From positions 1 through 48,780 of the forward strand of contig CAJTMS010000010.1 of NCBI GenBank assembly GCA_910577155.1: 48,780 bases of DNA, given 5' to 3'. Under the pieces are notes generated by a model. That model saw nothing but the letters and a program-made list of their open reading frames with translations. It had not been told where the DNA came from and did not search any database. Shown here one piece after another: positions 26,297 through 35,283 of the stretch. The position numbers were made by a program, and so were the translations under genes. The stretch's first letter is position 1. Each line of letters starts with the position of its first letter. The stretch comes from an uncultured Mailhella sp. Its GTDB lineage: Bacteria > Desulfobacterota > Desulfovibrionia > Desulfovibrionales > Desulfovibrionaceae.

Positions 26297-28654
26297 ATGA
26301 AAAGGGAAAAGCGTATTAGCAGTATTATCAAAAGAGACGGGAAAAATGAGCCTTATAATGAGGCAAAAATTCAAACGGCAATTTTTAAAGCTGCCAAGGC
26401 AGTTGATGGTGTTGATGAAGAGAAAGCACGGATTTTAGCGTATAAAGTTTCGGCATATATTCTTGAAAATGGTATTGGTGAACTTGAATTTGCCGACAAT
26501 TCAATTGAATTTTATAAAGTCAATATTGAAGATGTGCAAGACAGCGTTGAAAAGATACTTATTGAAAATCAACATGCAAAAACAGCAAAAGCATATATTT
26601 TATACCGCAAAAAAAGAAGTGATGTTCGCGATGCCTCCGGGGCGTTGATGAAACTTATGAAAGAGCTTACGTTTTCGGACAGCAAACACTGTGAAATAAA
26701 ACGTGAAAATGCTAATATTAACGGCAATTCCACCATGGGAACCATGCTCAAATATGGAAGTGAAATTGCAAAGGATTTTAATAAGAAATTTTTAATCCGC
26801 GAAGAGCATGTTAAAGCGTATGAGCAAGGTATTATTCATATTCATGATATGGATTTTTATGCTTTGACTTTAAATTGTCTGCAAATAGATGTGGGTAAAC
26901 TATTGGATAATGGTTTTAATACCGGACACGGGGCATTGCGCTCACCGGGCAGTATTGGCTCTGCTGCAACACTTGTTTGCATTATTATTCAAAGTAATCA
27001 AAATGAAATGTTTGGCGGACAATCCGTGCCGACTTTAGATTTTAGCCTTGCTCCTTATGTTGCGCTTTCCTATGCAAAAAATATTTTGCTGTATTTGGAT
27101 GCCCAATTTGATAATGAGGCACTGACTTTTGCTGTGAAAACAGCCATTGCAGCCTATAGGCAGAAACATCGGCATTTAATGAATGAGAAAGCAAAAAAAG
27201 TATTGTTGCAGATTTTAGCGGAAAATGCTCAAAAGTATGGTCTGGAAATTGACGGGAAGAAGGCGCTTGCCTTTGCGTATAAAAAAACGGATAAAGATAC
27301 GTACCAAGCCATGGAAGCGATGATTCATAACCTTTGTACCCTTAATTCCCGTGCAGGGAGTCAGGTGCCTTTTTCTTCTCTCAACACAGGTATGGATATT
27401 TCCGAAGAAGGGCGTATGGTCACTAAAAATCTTTTTCTTGCAACAGAAGCAGGGCTTGGAAATGGAGAAACACCTATTTTCCCTATTTCTATTTTTAGTC
27501 TGAAAAAGGGAATTAACAGGAAGGGTGATCCCAATTACGATTTATTCCGTTTAGCATGCCGCTGTTCCGCAAAGCGCTTATTTCCCAATTTTAATAATAT
27601 TGATTCAAGTTTTAACCGTATTTATTATAATGGTAAACCGGAAACTGTCTGCGCGGTCATGGGCTGCCGTACGCGCGTGCTTGGCAACGATTATGACCCA
27701 ACCCATGCCGTAACCCCAAGCAGGGGAAATTTATCCTTTACAACAGTGAATTTGCCGTATTTGGCATTGCTTGTCCGTTCAGAAAATCCTGAGAGCAAGG
27801 GGGAAGCACTTTTTGAGGCATTTATGGATACAGTCGGGCAATATATTCAAGTAGTTTTTGCACAATTGCTGGACAGGTTTGAAATTCAGGCAAAACGGAC
27901 AGCCGGAAATTATCCTTTTCTCATGGGGCAGGGTGTATATCTTGGCAGTGAAAATTTACGTCCTGAGGATGAAATTCGTGAAGTTATCAAACATGGCACC
28001 TTATCCATCGGTTTTATCGGTTTGGCAGAATGTCTGGTTGCATTATTCGGTAAACATCATGGAGAGGATACGGCAATCAATGAACAGGGTTTGCGCATTA
28101 TTAAGTATTTTTATGACCGCTGCAGAGAAGAAACGAAAAAAACAGGGCTTAATTTCAGTTTAATAGCCAGTCCTGCTGAAGGCTGTTCCGGGCGTTTGCT
28201 TCGTTTAACGCGCGATAAATTTGGTGTTCTCGAGGGCATAACGGATCGTGATTATTTTACAAATTCTTTTCATGTTCCGGTTTATTTTCCTATTCGGGCA
28301 GGCGAAAAAATCCAAATTGAAGCACCTTATCATAAGTATTGTTTGGCTGGTGCCATTAGTTATATTGAAGTATCTGAAGATTTGTCACCCAATATTGATG
28401 CTTTTGAAACTCTTGTAACTGCTATGGCTGATGCCGATATGGGGTATTTTTCCATTAACCATCCTGTTGACCGTGACCCGGTATGCGGGTATGTGGGCAT
28501 AATCGGCGATACGTGTCCCCGCTGCGGTCGGCATGACGGTGAGGGCTTACCCTTATCTGTTTTGAAAAAAGTGCAAGGCTATAGTCCTGATCCGAAATAT
28601 GCTCGTGTTCATGCCGGCATTCAGGAAGAAAATGATACAATACCAAATAGCTAA
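26297..28654 (+). CDS. nrdD: Anaerobic ribonucleoside-triphosphate reductase (class III), large chain
   Basis: Reduces ribonucleoside triphosphates to deoxyribonucleotides without oxygen through a glycyl radical, 785 residues. An ATP-cone regulatory domain occupies about 1-95 (SSIIKRDGKNEPY motif), followed by the ten-stranded barrel. The C-terminal zinc knuckle retains Cys730, Cys740 and Cys743 (VCGY...CPRC). The tail reads KKVQGY (Gly761) and then diverges from the usual RxxGYL...RVKH pattern; a canonical copy of that tail is encoded separately by the next gene. The start at 26297 (AGG upstream) is behind the riboswitch terminator; a GTG at 26243 lies inside the terminator and is rejected. 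Confidence 0.93.
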   Translation: MKREKRISSIIKRDGKNEPYNEAKIQTAIFKAAKAVDGVDEEKARILAYKVSAYILENGIGELEFADNSIEFYKVNIEDVQDSVEKILIENQHAKTAKAYILYRKKRSDVRDASGALMKLMKELTFSDSKHCEIKRENANINGNSTMGTMLKYGSEIAKDFNKKFLIREEHVKAYEQGIIHIHDMDFYALTLNCLQIDVGKLLDNGFNTGHGALRSPGSIGSAATLVCIIIQSNQNEMFGGQSVPTLDFSLAPYVALSYAKNILLYLDAQFDNEALTFAVKTAIAAYRQKHRHLMNEKAKKVLLQILAENAQKYGLEIDGKKALAFAYKKTDKDTYQAMEAMIHNLCTLNSRAGSQVPFSSLNTGMDISEEGRMVTKNLFLATEAGLGNGETPIFPISIFSLKKGINRKGDPNYDLFRLACRCSAKRLFPNFNNIDSSFNRIYYNGKPETVCAVMGCRTRVLGNDYDPTHAVTPSRGNLSFTTVNLPYLALLVRSENPESKGEALFEAFMDTVGQYIQVVFAQLLDRFEIQAKRTAGNYPFLMGQGVYLGSENLRPEDEIREVIKHGTLSIGFIGLAECLVALFGKHHGEDTAINEQGLRIIKYFYDRCREETKKTGLNFSLIASPAEGCSGRLLRLTRDKFGVLEGITDRDYFTNSFHVPVYFPIRAGEKIQIEAPYHKYCLAGAISYIEVSEDLSPNIDAFETLVTAMADADMGYFSINHPVDRDPVCGYVGIIGDTCPRCGRHDGEGLPLSVLKKVQGYSPDPKYARVHAGIQEENDTIPNS

Positions 28655-28664
28655 GGAGATAAAT

Positions 28665-28841
28665 ATGCAAAAACAATCTGTACAGGATGAAATTATTGGC
28701 GAGGGAGTGCCCTTTTCAAGAATACGCCGTATTACCGGGTACTTAGTTGGTGATATGGATAGATGGAATGATGCTAAAAAAGCAGAAGAAGCAGACAGGG
28801 TAAAGCATTTTACCGCTAAAGATTGTGTATGCAGACATTAG
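28665..28841 (+). CDS. Stand-alone glycyl-radical tail of the class III reductase
   Basis: A 58-residue protein that is little more than a NrdD C-terminal glycyl-radical module: RRITGYLVGDMDRW followed by AKKAEEADRVKH, the conserved end of class III reductases, with the radical Gly in ITGY. It has its own strong ribosome-binding site (AAGGAG, 8 nt spacing), lies 10 nt after nrdD in another frame, and overlaps nrdG by 13 nt. It aligns without gaps to the end of NrdD itself (GEGLPLSVLKKVQGY against GEGVPFSRIRRITGY), so it looks like a duplicated tail. It could supply the radical in trans, as GrcA/YfiD does for pyruvate formate-lyase; this is inference. Confidence 0.88.
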   Translation: MQKQSVQDEIIGEGVPFSRIRRITGYLVGDMDRWNDAKKAEEADRVKHFTAKDCVCRH

Positions 28842-29368
28842 ATTTATCGATGGAAGAACAGCGTCTTTTAGAAAATACCCCTGTTCGGATTGCGGGCTGC
28901 CGGCATGAAAGCGCTGTTGACGGACCGGGTTTGCGGACAACCGTGTTTTTTCAGGGTTGTGACTTTCATTGTGCCGGCTGTCATAATGAAACGACCCATG
29001 ATAAAACAAGGGGCAAACCGGTGACTGCGTATGCTGTATACAAAGAAATATATCAGAGCAAGCTTGCAAAGGGAGTAACTTTTTCCGGAGGTGAGCCTTT
29101 TTTGCAGGAACAGGCATTGTTTGTGCTTGTAAAAATTTGCAAAGCAAAAGGACGGCATATCGTTATCTATACCGGGCATGAAACAGAGGAGCTGCTGACA
29201 CTTTGTTCGGCAGAAAAGGCAATGTTACGCCGTGAGATTTTGAAATACACGGATATGGTAATAACAGGACGTTTTGTGCAAAAACTTAAAACTTTTGAAA
29301 AGCCTTTTGTGGGAAGTTCCAATCAGGAAATCTATGAACTGGCTGTTCATAATCCATGGAAAGAATAA
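28829..29368 (+). CDS. nrdG: NrdG, activase of the anaerobic ribonucleotide reductase
   Basis: A radical SAM enzyme that abstracts hydrogen from the glycine of NrdD, 179 residues. The cluster motif Cys44-x3-Cys48-x2-Cys51 lies in QGCDFHCAGCHN, and VDGPGLRTTVFFQGC and TFSGGEPF are the usual activase signatures. The ATG at 28829 overlaps the end of the glycyl-radical peptide gene, which indicates translational coupling; in-frame TTG (28823) and ATG (28850) are less likely starts. No terminator is visible before the convergent plsY gene. Confidence 0.95.
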   Translation: MQTLDLSMEEQRLLENTPVRIAGCRHESAVDGPGLRTTVFFQGCDFHCAGCHNETTHDKTRGKPVTAYAVYKEIYQSKLAKGVTFSGGEPFLQEQALFVLVKICKAKGRHIVIYTGHETEELLTLCSAEKAMLRREILKYTDMVITGRFVQKLKTFEKPFVGSSNQEIYELAVHNPWKE

Positions 29369-29388
29369 GCCTGACAGGGAATAACACA

Positions 29389-29985
29389 TTAATTTTTACT
29401 TTTGCGCCATGATTTTTCGTTGCCGGTCAGCAGGCGTTTGATGTTGGCTTTATGCGTCCAAAGAACAATGGCAAGCATGACAAGGGAAAGAGGTATCCAG
29501 TGGCTCTCACCAAAGAAATAATAACAAAACGGCAAGGTTGTATACAGGGTTAATGCACCTGCGGAAACATATCCTGTCAAAGCAATAACAAGCACACAGA
29601 AAATAACAGCAGTCAGAAGGGGGAAAAAAGCCAAAGGAATTAATACTCCAATTCCTGTTGCAACCCCTTTTCCGCCGTGAAAGCCCAGAAAGGGGGATTT
29701 GATATGTCCCATAAATGCCGCAAAAGCACAGGCACTTGGCAGCCATGAATACGCTGTTTTATGAAAAAGATATATGCTGAGAAAAACAGGAATTGTACCT
29801 TTTAAAATATCACAGACAAGGGTTATTACCCCATAGGGAAAGCCGCAAAGCCGCGCCACATTGGTTGTGCCGGGATTTTTGCTTCCTTCTTTGCGCGGGT
29901 CAATGCCTTTAAAGGTTTTTGCAATAACCACGGCAAATGGAATGGAACCACAAAAAAAACTGATAATAACCCAAAGTATTTCCAT
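29389..29985 (-). CDS. plsY: Acyl-phosphate:glycerol-3-phosphate acyltransferase
   Basis: An integral membrane enzyme that acylates glycerol-3-phosphate with acyl phosphate, the first step of phospholipid synthesis. It has 198 residues and five to six transmembrane helices. Family motifs are GSIPFA, GSKNPGTTNVARLCG and GGKGVATG, the three PlsY signatures. The start has TAGGAT upstream. It lies 78 nt downstream of the glycosyltransferase gene on the same strand and may be cotranscribed. PlsX is not in the window. Confidence 0.96.
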   Translation of the reverse strand: MEILWVIISFFCGSIPFAVVIAKTFKGIDPRKEGSKNPGTTNVARLCGFPYGVITLVCDILKGTIPVFLSIYLFHKTAYSWLPSACAFAAFMGHIKSPFLGFHGGKGVATGIGVLIPLAFFPLLTAVIFCVLVIALTGYVSAGALTLYTTLPFCYYFFGESHWIPLSLVMLAIVLWTHKANIKRLLTGNEKSWRKSKN

Positions 29986-30063
29986 GTATTATCCTAAAAA
30001 TGTCAGTGAATTTTATATATTTTAAAGGCTGATTTCTTCAGCTGCAGGAGCTGTAACAGCTTT

Positions 30064-32514
30064 TTATATTTCCGGTTGTCCACCTGACTGCTCATTTGCT
30101 TTTTCAGTCTTTTGTTCTGCATTATCAGCTGCAGGTGCTGACGGTGTCAGAGGATTTTCTTCATCGCTCTTATTTTCTTGCATTATTTCTGACTGCTCAT
30201 TTTGTTCGTCATTAAAAGCATTGGGAAGCACATTGGAAAGAGTATGGGGTTCGGCGGCTGTTCCGGTATCTTCTATGCTGTCCTGCATGGGAGCGGAACT
30301 TTTGTCATAAGTTTCTGAGTCCTGCCGGGGTGTTTCGGAAGCACTGTCATGGGGCTCGGCAAGAGAGTTGGGCTGTGGCAGCATAATTGCATCTTTATCT
30401 TCATTTGTAAGCAATTGCGCAGAATTATCAATGATTTTTTCATCGAGTATTATTGGGGGATTTGCTTCACTATCCGGTTTATGGGAAGAAATATTCCAAT
30501 AGGTAAGGATAATATATTGATGTTCAATCCATTGTTTATACTCTAGAACGGTGGCTTCATTTTTATAGGGCAATTGCTGAAAATCCTTTTCGGAAATAGC
30601 AAGGATTACCTTATCGTTATTGAGCAAAAATTCGGTAAGCGGTTCAATGCTGTCAAACTGAGCAATGGTTGCGCTGCTGTAGTGCGTCTTATCCAGCGCT
30701 TCATTATAATAATAGGTAAAGACATCAGGGTAAATATTATAGCTTGCGGGAACAGCTCCTTCTTTTTTATGAATGGCTGCCATTTCATATGCATGGTTTT
30801 TTGTGCTGAAAACAGTACCGAGCTGCGGAGCAACTAAAAGATTAAGCGGCTGCAAGGTAAGAATAATTCCTATTGTATATATTAAAAGAGAACCGCCTGC
30901 ACAGTGTCGTTTTACGCCATACCATAAAAGAACGCCCAAAAGAATGAGAATGCCCCCCATGGTGCTTATTCCAAAAGAGGTATTGCTTGTTAGCACGTCA
31001 ATAAATGCAGGAATTTCTTTAGGCAAAATCCAGAGATTCGGCAAATATTCCAAAATATAGCCATGAAACTCAAGAATAAGGAAGAAAATACCGCTCAGGC
31101 TTGTGAGTAATGCCAAAAATCCAAAAAAGATTTTACTCCGCAGAGGGCTGAAACTGAGTATGCTTTTTGCAAATAAAATGGCAAAAAACGGAATGACAGT
31201 CACAAGATTGGAAAAGTTTTTATCTTTGAACAATGAGAAAATACCAAGATGTGTCACAATCAAAACAATAAGCCATGCGCCTGCATTGTTTTCTCTGCGG
31301 TCTTTGAAAGCCTGCGGAGATTTTTTGAGCCATGATCCCCATGAGGCAAAAAGAATGATAAAAATCCAAGGGAAAAGAGCAAAGGGAAGTCCTGCAAGGT
31401 AATACCAATACTGCTCATGGACAACGGTTGTTATCGATTTGATGTTTTGGATAAGCTGCTCTTCTAAAAGCAAGCTGATATATTCTCCGTTGCCTTGAAT
31501 ATAGATATAGGCAAACCATACAAAGATAACAAGAAGGGAAAATAAAAAACCGATTATTCCGTCAGCACTGTTGATGCGTTTATATTTTGCAGTCCAAAGG
31601 AAAAAGAAAAGGGACGCAATAAAGGGAAAAAGAAAGGCAATAAAGGTTGAGGTAAGGGAAGCAAAACAGAGAAAGAGAAAAGCAAAAAAAAGCCAAATAG
31701 GAGCGGATTTTTTTTGCCATGCCCTGAAAAAGCAGAGATAACTCAGATTTAAAAATCCTGCAAAAAGTAAATCCATGCGGGTATAGTTGGTAAAACTTGC
31801 AAGGAAAAACATGGAAAGTGCAAGCAAGCCTGCTGCAAAGGCAATTTTACTTGAATAGCCCAAGCCACGGGCTAAAATCCATGTGCTTGCAATAAAAAAG
31901 ACGGCAAAAAGGATTGAGGCGCCAAAGAACGCTTGGGGCATATTAATTGTTGGAATTGCGTCTAAAAGCCATACAAGAATAAAATACAGAGGTCCTGTTT
32001 CAGCATAGGGGTGACCGTTCAGCGTGAGGATGAAAAAATTATGGGAGCTAAGCATATTCATATAGATATCTGCATAGCGCACCTCTTCGGAAAACCAAAA
32101 ATCACGTGGGAATACAAATTGCTGACCGCAAAGGATAAGGGTAAAAAGAATTAAAACGGGTAAACCAAGTTTGGAGAAAATATTAAAACATTTTTCGGCA
32201 ATACCTGCTTCTGTAATTGTATCAGCGGCAGAAGTTCCTGTTTCTTCCGGGCTGCCGATTTGATCTTCAGTAAAGTTTTCAGAATCATTTTCTGCCGTAT
32301 TATTGGAGGCAGTTGAATTTATATTTTCCGAATCAAAGGAGATCTGTTCGTCATTATACGTATTTTCTGAATACTCTTTTTCCGGGGCAAGTTCTTGGTG
32401 AGCAACGTCATTGTCTGCATAACTATCCGTTTCAGAGGCAGTATGGGTATGTTCATTTTTTTGATTTAATTCCTCAATTTGTCCGTCAGTATTAAATTCA
32501 TTGGTATTACTCAT
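30064..32514 (-). CDS. GT-C glycosyltransferase (GT39/ArnT-like) with acidic termini
   Basis: An 816-residue membrane glycosyltransferase using a polyprenyl-phosphate sugar donor. The catalytic acidic loop appears as EEVRYADIY (143-151) between the first helices, followed by LNGHPYAETGPLYF, matching the DE-RYA and G-Y-K-PPL pattern of ArnT/GT39. About ten to twelve transmembrane helices lie in 116-590. It carries an unusual acidic, Ser/Asn/Glu-rich N-terminal region (1-105) and a similar 140-residue C-terminal tail (677-816). After the stop, 13 further in-frame codons of the same composition follow. The start is backed by TAGGAAAA. The acceptor (lipid A, protein or arabinan) cannot be read from sequence. 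Confidence 0.87.
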   Translation of the reverse strand: MSNTNEFNTDGQIEELNQKNEHTHTASETDSYADNDVAHQELAPEKEYSENTYNDEQISFDSENINSTASNNTAENDSENFTEDQIGSPEETGTSAADTITEAGIAEKCFNIFSKLGLPVLILFTLILCGQQFVFPRDFWFSEEVRYADIYMNMLSSHNFFILTLNGHPYAETGPLYFILVWLLDAIPTINMPQAFFGASILFAVFFIASTWILARGLGYSSKIAFAAGLLALSMFFLASFTNYTRMDLLFAGFLNLSYLCFFRAWQKKSAPIWLFFAFLFLCFASLTSTFIAFLFPFIASLFFFLWTAKYKRINSADGIIGFLFSLLVIFVWFAYIYIQGNGEYISLLLEEQLIQNIKSITTVVHEQYWYYLAGLPFALFPWIFIILFASWGSWLKKSPQAFKDRRENNAGAWLIVLIVTHLGIFSLFKDKNFSNLVTVIPFFAILFAKSILSFSPLRSKIFFGFLALLTSLSGIFFLILEFHGYILEYLPNLWILPKEIPAFIDVLTSNTSFGISTMGGILILLGVLLWYGVKRHCAGGSLLIYTIGIILTLQPLNLLVAPQLGTVFSTKNHAYEMAAIHKKEGAVPASYNIYPDVFTYYYNEALDKTHYSSATIAQFDSIEPLTEFLLNNDKVILAISEKDFQQLPYKNEATVLEYKQWIEHQYIILTYWNISSHKPDSEANPPIILDEKIIDNSAQLLTNEDKDAIMLPQPNSLAEPHDSASETPRQDSETYDKSSAPMQDSIEDTGTAAEPHTLSNVLPNAFNDEQNEQSEIMQENKSDEENPLTPSAPAADNAEQKTEKANEQSGGQPEI

Positions 32515-32591
32515 AATTTTTCCTAATTTAAATCTTCTTTCGTATTTTTAACTTAAGTATCAATAAAAGTAAAGCTATGTCCTGACAACCG

Positions 32592-34493
32592 TTAGAAAAA
32601 GCGATAAAAGAGCTCATAGGGTTTTAGCTGTTTATGCAAAGAGGAACGTTTTGCCGTGAGTTTGAGTGACAGCTGCTGTGGTTTTGCACTCAGGTTTATG
32701 CAAATGAGGAGTTTTTCTTTTGCAGGTGTTTCAATACTCATGGCAAAGATTTTTGGATTTTTTATTTGATATGCAGACAGGATTTTTGCAGAATGGATTT
32801 GCTTATCCTGACGCATTTTCCAAATTGCCTGCAGGTTGTCAATGAGGCTTGCCTGCTTATGGATTTGCTCTGTTAACGAACCGAAAAGAAGTGTATTTTG
32901 GTTTATTGCATTGTGGAATGGTGCAAAACTTTCATCATCATTGGTCACACCGATTAAATCTTGCAATGCTATAAAATTAAGCCCGGGTAAAAGGCTTTGA
33001 AAACCGATAAAGGCAAACTGCAGCTGCTCTGCCAGTTGAAACTTTGCATACAGATTTTGATTATTTTCTCTAAAAAGCGGTGTTTTTTGCATTTTTTTGA
33101 GCATAGAGCAATCTTGCTCGGAAAGATTAACTGTGTGCAGGGTAAATTGCGTTAAACCGGCATGGGCATAAGGAGAATGGGAGAAACTTGTATGAGTGCC
33201 ATGCCAAAGACTTTGCTCATCAATTTTTTGTTCCTGCAAAAACTGAAAGGCTTTTAATAGGGGCGCATTGTTTTCCTGTGCAAATGCCTCTTCCAGTGCC
33301 GGCATAATAAGCGTATCGGAGGCAAAATCCGTTTGTGCATCTTGTATGGTCTTTATAAGGTTCGGATGAAAGGCATCGCGGCAAAATGTCCATGCCCCAT
33401 AGCCATGCACGGAGCGATTGATATTTTCCAGTGTATACAGGGCAGGCTGAGGTGAGGTGAGGGCGGAAATATCTTTTATTTTAGCTTGATCGTGTATGCT
33501 TTCCTGTCCCCAAATATCTTGTATGGAAAGAGAAACAAGTCCTTGTTTCAATATGCCTGTTTCTTCAATAATACTGCCTGCAAGGATACGCTGTGTTTGA
33601 AAACTCGGGTCATAAAAATTGAGGACAACCGTGTACGGGGTATTGGCATAACGGTAAAGCCAGCGCCTTGCAACACCGTCATAACCGATAATTTCATTGC
33701 TTGCGGCAAATGAACTGGGGGGAAAGTCTTGAAAATAGTCACGGTAAAAGGCACGGGGGATAAGTCCTGTTTCTTTTATTTGCTGCAGCTGCAATGAGGA
33801 AAGTACTGCGGGGCTAAAGGCATTTTGCTTATCCGCCAAAGGTAAAAGATGCCAAAGTTCCTTAGGAACTTCCACCATCATAAAAAGCCCCGGATATTCC
33901 CTAACACCGTGCAGGGCAAGAAGAAAATCAGAACCAACCCCTAAACTTGCGGGAAGAATATTTCCTGCTGTATAAAGCTGCTGCGTACCCAGCTGGATTA
34001 AATCGTTTTCCGAACCAATATCTTTTGAAAGGGTAAGAGAGGTCGGGCTGTATTGTTTTGAGCGTTTTTCCGATGAATTGGTGTACAAATCTTCAAAACT
34101 TGCATTTTTTGTCGGATAAAAGTAAAGACCGTTGATTTGCGCTTCTTTGAGTAATTTTGTGTTGCTGAGGAATACTTTGAGCGGGGTCCGGTCTTTGTAG
34201 GCAAGCTGAAAAGGATTGACTTGCAGCCATACAGGGCTGACAGCAAGAATATTTTTTTTGTCGTGTTTTGCACCGGAAAAATTCCACGCAAACTGCGTTC
34301 CTGAAACAATTTTTATTTTTTCCGGACCGGCATTAAAAATGGATTCTTTTTCAAGCCAGCCTATATAACGGCTGTCAGCACGGGGTAAGCTTGTGTCTTC
34401 ATTGCGTATTGCGGGAGAAGAATGGGAGCTTTGGCAAGCGCCCAGCGTACAGCAGGTGTATATAAAAAAAAGAAACAGCAGTATTTTTTTCAT
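32592..34493 (-). CDS. Lipoprotein with a possible degenerate GH13 (alpha-amylase-like) fold
   Basis: A 633-residue lipoprotein: signal peptide with lipobox LGAC (Cys20), followed by Gln-Ser, so sorting to the outer membrane is plausible. The C-terminal segment LQAIWKMRQ...ICINLSAKPQQLSLKL...LKPYELF resembles the end of GH13 glucan-active enzymes and trehalose synthases (NLS-x-PQ, PYEL), but I find none of the GH13 catalytic motifs, so it may be a non-catalytic relative. This is inference from weak similarity. It is 77 nt upstream of the glycosyltransferase gene on the same strand and diverges from the HAD gene. Confidence 0.7.
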   Translation of the reverse strand: MKKILLFLFFIYTCCTLGACQSSHSSPAIRNEDTSLPRADSRYIGWLEKESIFNAGPEKIKIVSGTQFAWNFSGAKHDKKNILAVSPVWLQVNPFQLAYKDRTPLKVFLSNTKLLKEAQINGLYFYPTKNASFEDLYTNSSEKRSKQYSPTSLTLSKDIGSENDLIQLGTQQLYTAGNILPASLGVGSDFLLALHGVREYPGLFMMVEVPKELWHLLPLADKQNAFSPAVLSSLQLQQIKETGLIPRAFYRDYFQDFPPSSFAASNEIIGYDGVARRWLYRYANTPYTVVLNFYDPSFQTQRILAGSIIEETGILKQGLVSLSIQDIWGQESIHDQAKIKDISALTSPQPALYTLENINRSVHGYGAWTFCRDAFHPNLIKTIQDAQTDFASDTLIMPALEEAFAQENNAPLLKAFQFLQEQKIDEQSLWHGTHTSFSHSPYAHAGLTQFTLHTVNLSEQDCSMLKKMQKTPLFRENNQNLYAKFQLAEQLQFAFIGFQSLLPGLNFIALQDLIGVTNDDESFAPFHNAINQNTLLFGSLTEQIHKQASLIDNLQAIWKMRQDKQIHSAKILSAYQIKNPKIFAMSIETPAKEKLLICINLSAKPQQLSLKLTAKRSSLHKQLKPYELFYRFF

Positions 34494-34597
34494 GGGAAAT
34501 ACCTATGCTTTTTTATGCAAAAAGTCCAGTTTTTTATAGTGTTGTGTTTTGCGAAAAAAAGCGGTATAGAGCAACAATATCTTATGAAGGAAAAACT

Positions 34598-35251
34598 ATG
34601 GCGAAATTTTCGACTATTTTATTTGATCTGGACGGAACAATTACTGATCCGAAAAACGGCATTACCAAATCCGTTGCCTATGCGCTTGATTATTTTCACA
34701 TTCCTTATCCTTCACTGGACAGCCTTTGTACCTTTATCGGACCGCCGCTTCGGGATTCGTTTTCAGAATATGGTGTAAAAGAAAGCGATTTGAAACTTGC
34801 CATTGAAAAGTACAGGGAATATTATATCCAAGAAAACGGGATTTTTGATTTAACCATTTATCCCGGATTTATGGATATGCTCAAAAAATTAAAACAGGCT
34901 GAGAAAAAAATTTTTCTTGCAACCTGCAAAACGCGTATTTATGCAAATGATATTTTAGAGCATTTTTCTTTGGCTCCCTACTTTGATTTTGTTTCCGGAA
35001 GTGAGCTTGACGGAACAAGGATTACAAAAGGCGAAGTGATTGCCTATGCGCTTGCAGAAACCAAAACGCAGGCTTCTGAACAAGTTATTATGGTTGGTGA
35101 CAGAAAACACGATATTCTTGGGGCAAAAGAAAATAGTCTGCAGGTGGCATCGGTTTTGTATGGGTATGGTACGCGGGAAGAATTTTTAGCCCATCATACG
35201 GATTTTATAGTTGAAACAGTAAAAGATTTGGAACAGTTTTTATTGCAGTAA
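34598..35251 (+). CDS. HAD-family phosphatase (phosphoglycolate phosphatase-like)
   Basis: A 217-residue haloacid dehalogenase superfamily hydrolase. Motif I is LFDLDGTITDP (nucleophile Asp10 and Asp12), motif II lies in ATCKTR, and motif III/IV in MVGDRKHDILGAK. A cap domain occupies about 20-90, typical of the HAD-IA/Gph group. A longer reading frame begins at 34505, but the ATG at 34598 has AAGGA at good spacing and gives the usual N-terminus. Substrate cannot be told: phosphoglycolate, pyrophosphate or a nucleotide are all possible. Confidence 0.9.
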   Translation: MAKFSTILFDLDGTITDPKNGITKSVAYALDYFHIPYPSLDSLCTFIGPPLRDSFSEYGVKESDLKLAIEKYREYYIQENGIFDLTIYPGFMDMLKKLKQAEKKIFLATCKTRIYANDILEHFSLAPYFDFVSGSELDGTRITKGEVIAYALAETKTQASEQVIMVGDRKHDILGAKENSLQVASVLYGYGTREEFLAHHTDFIVETVKDLEQFLLQ

Positions 35252-35283
35252 TGGCTGAGAAAATTGTCTGATACACTATTTGG

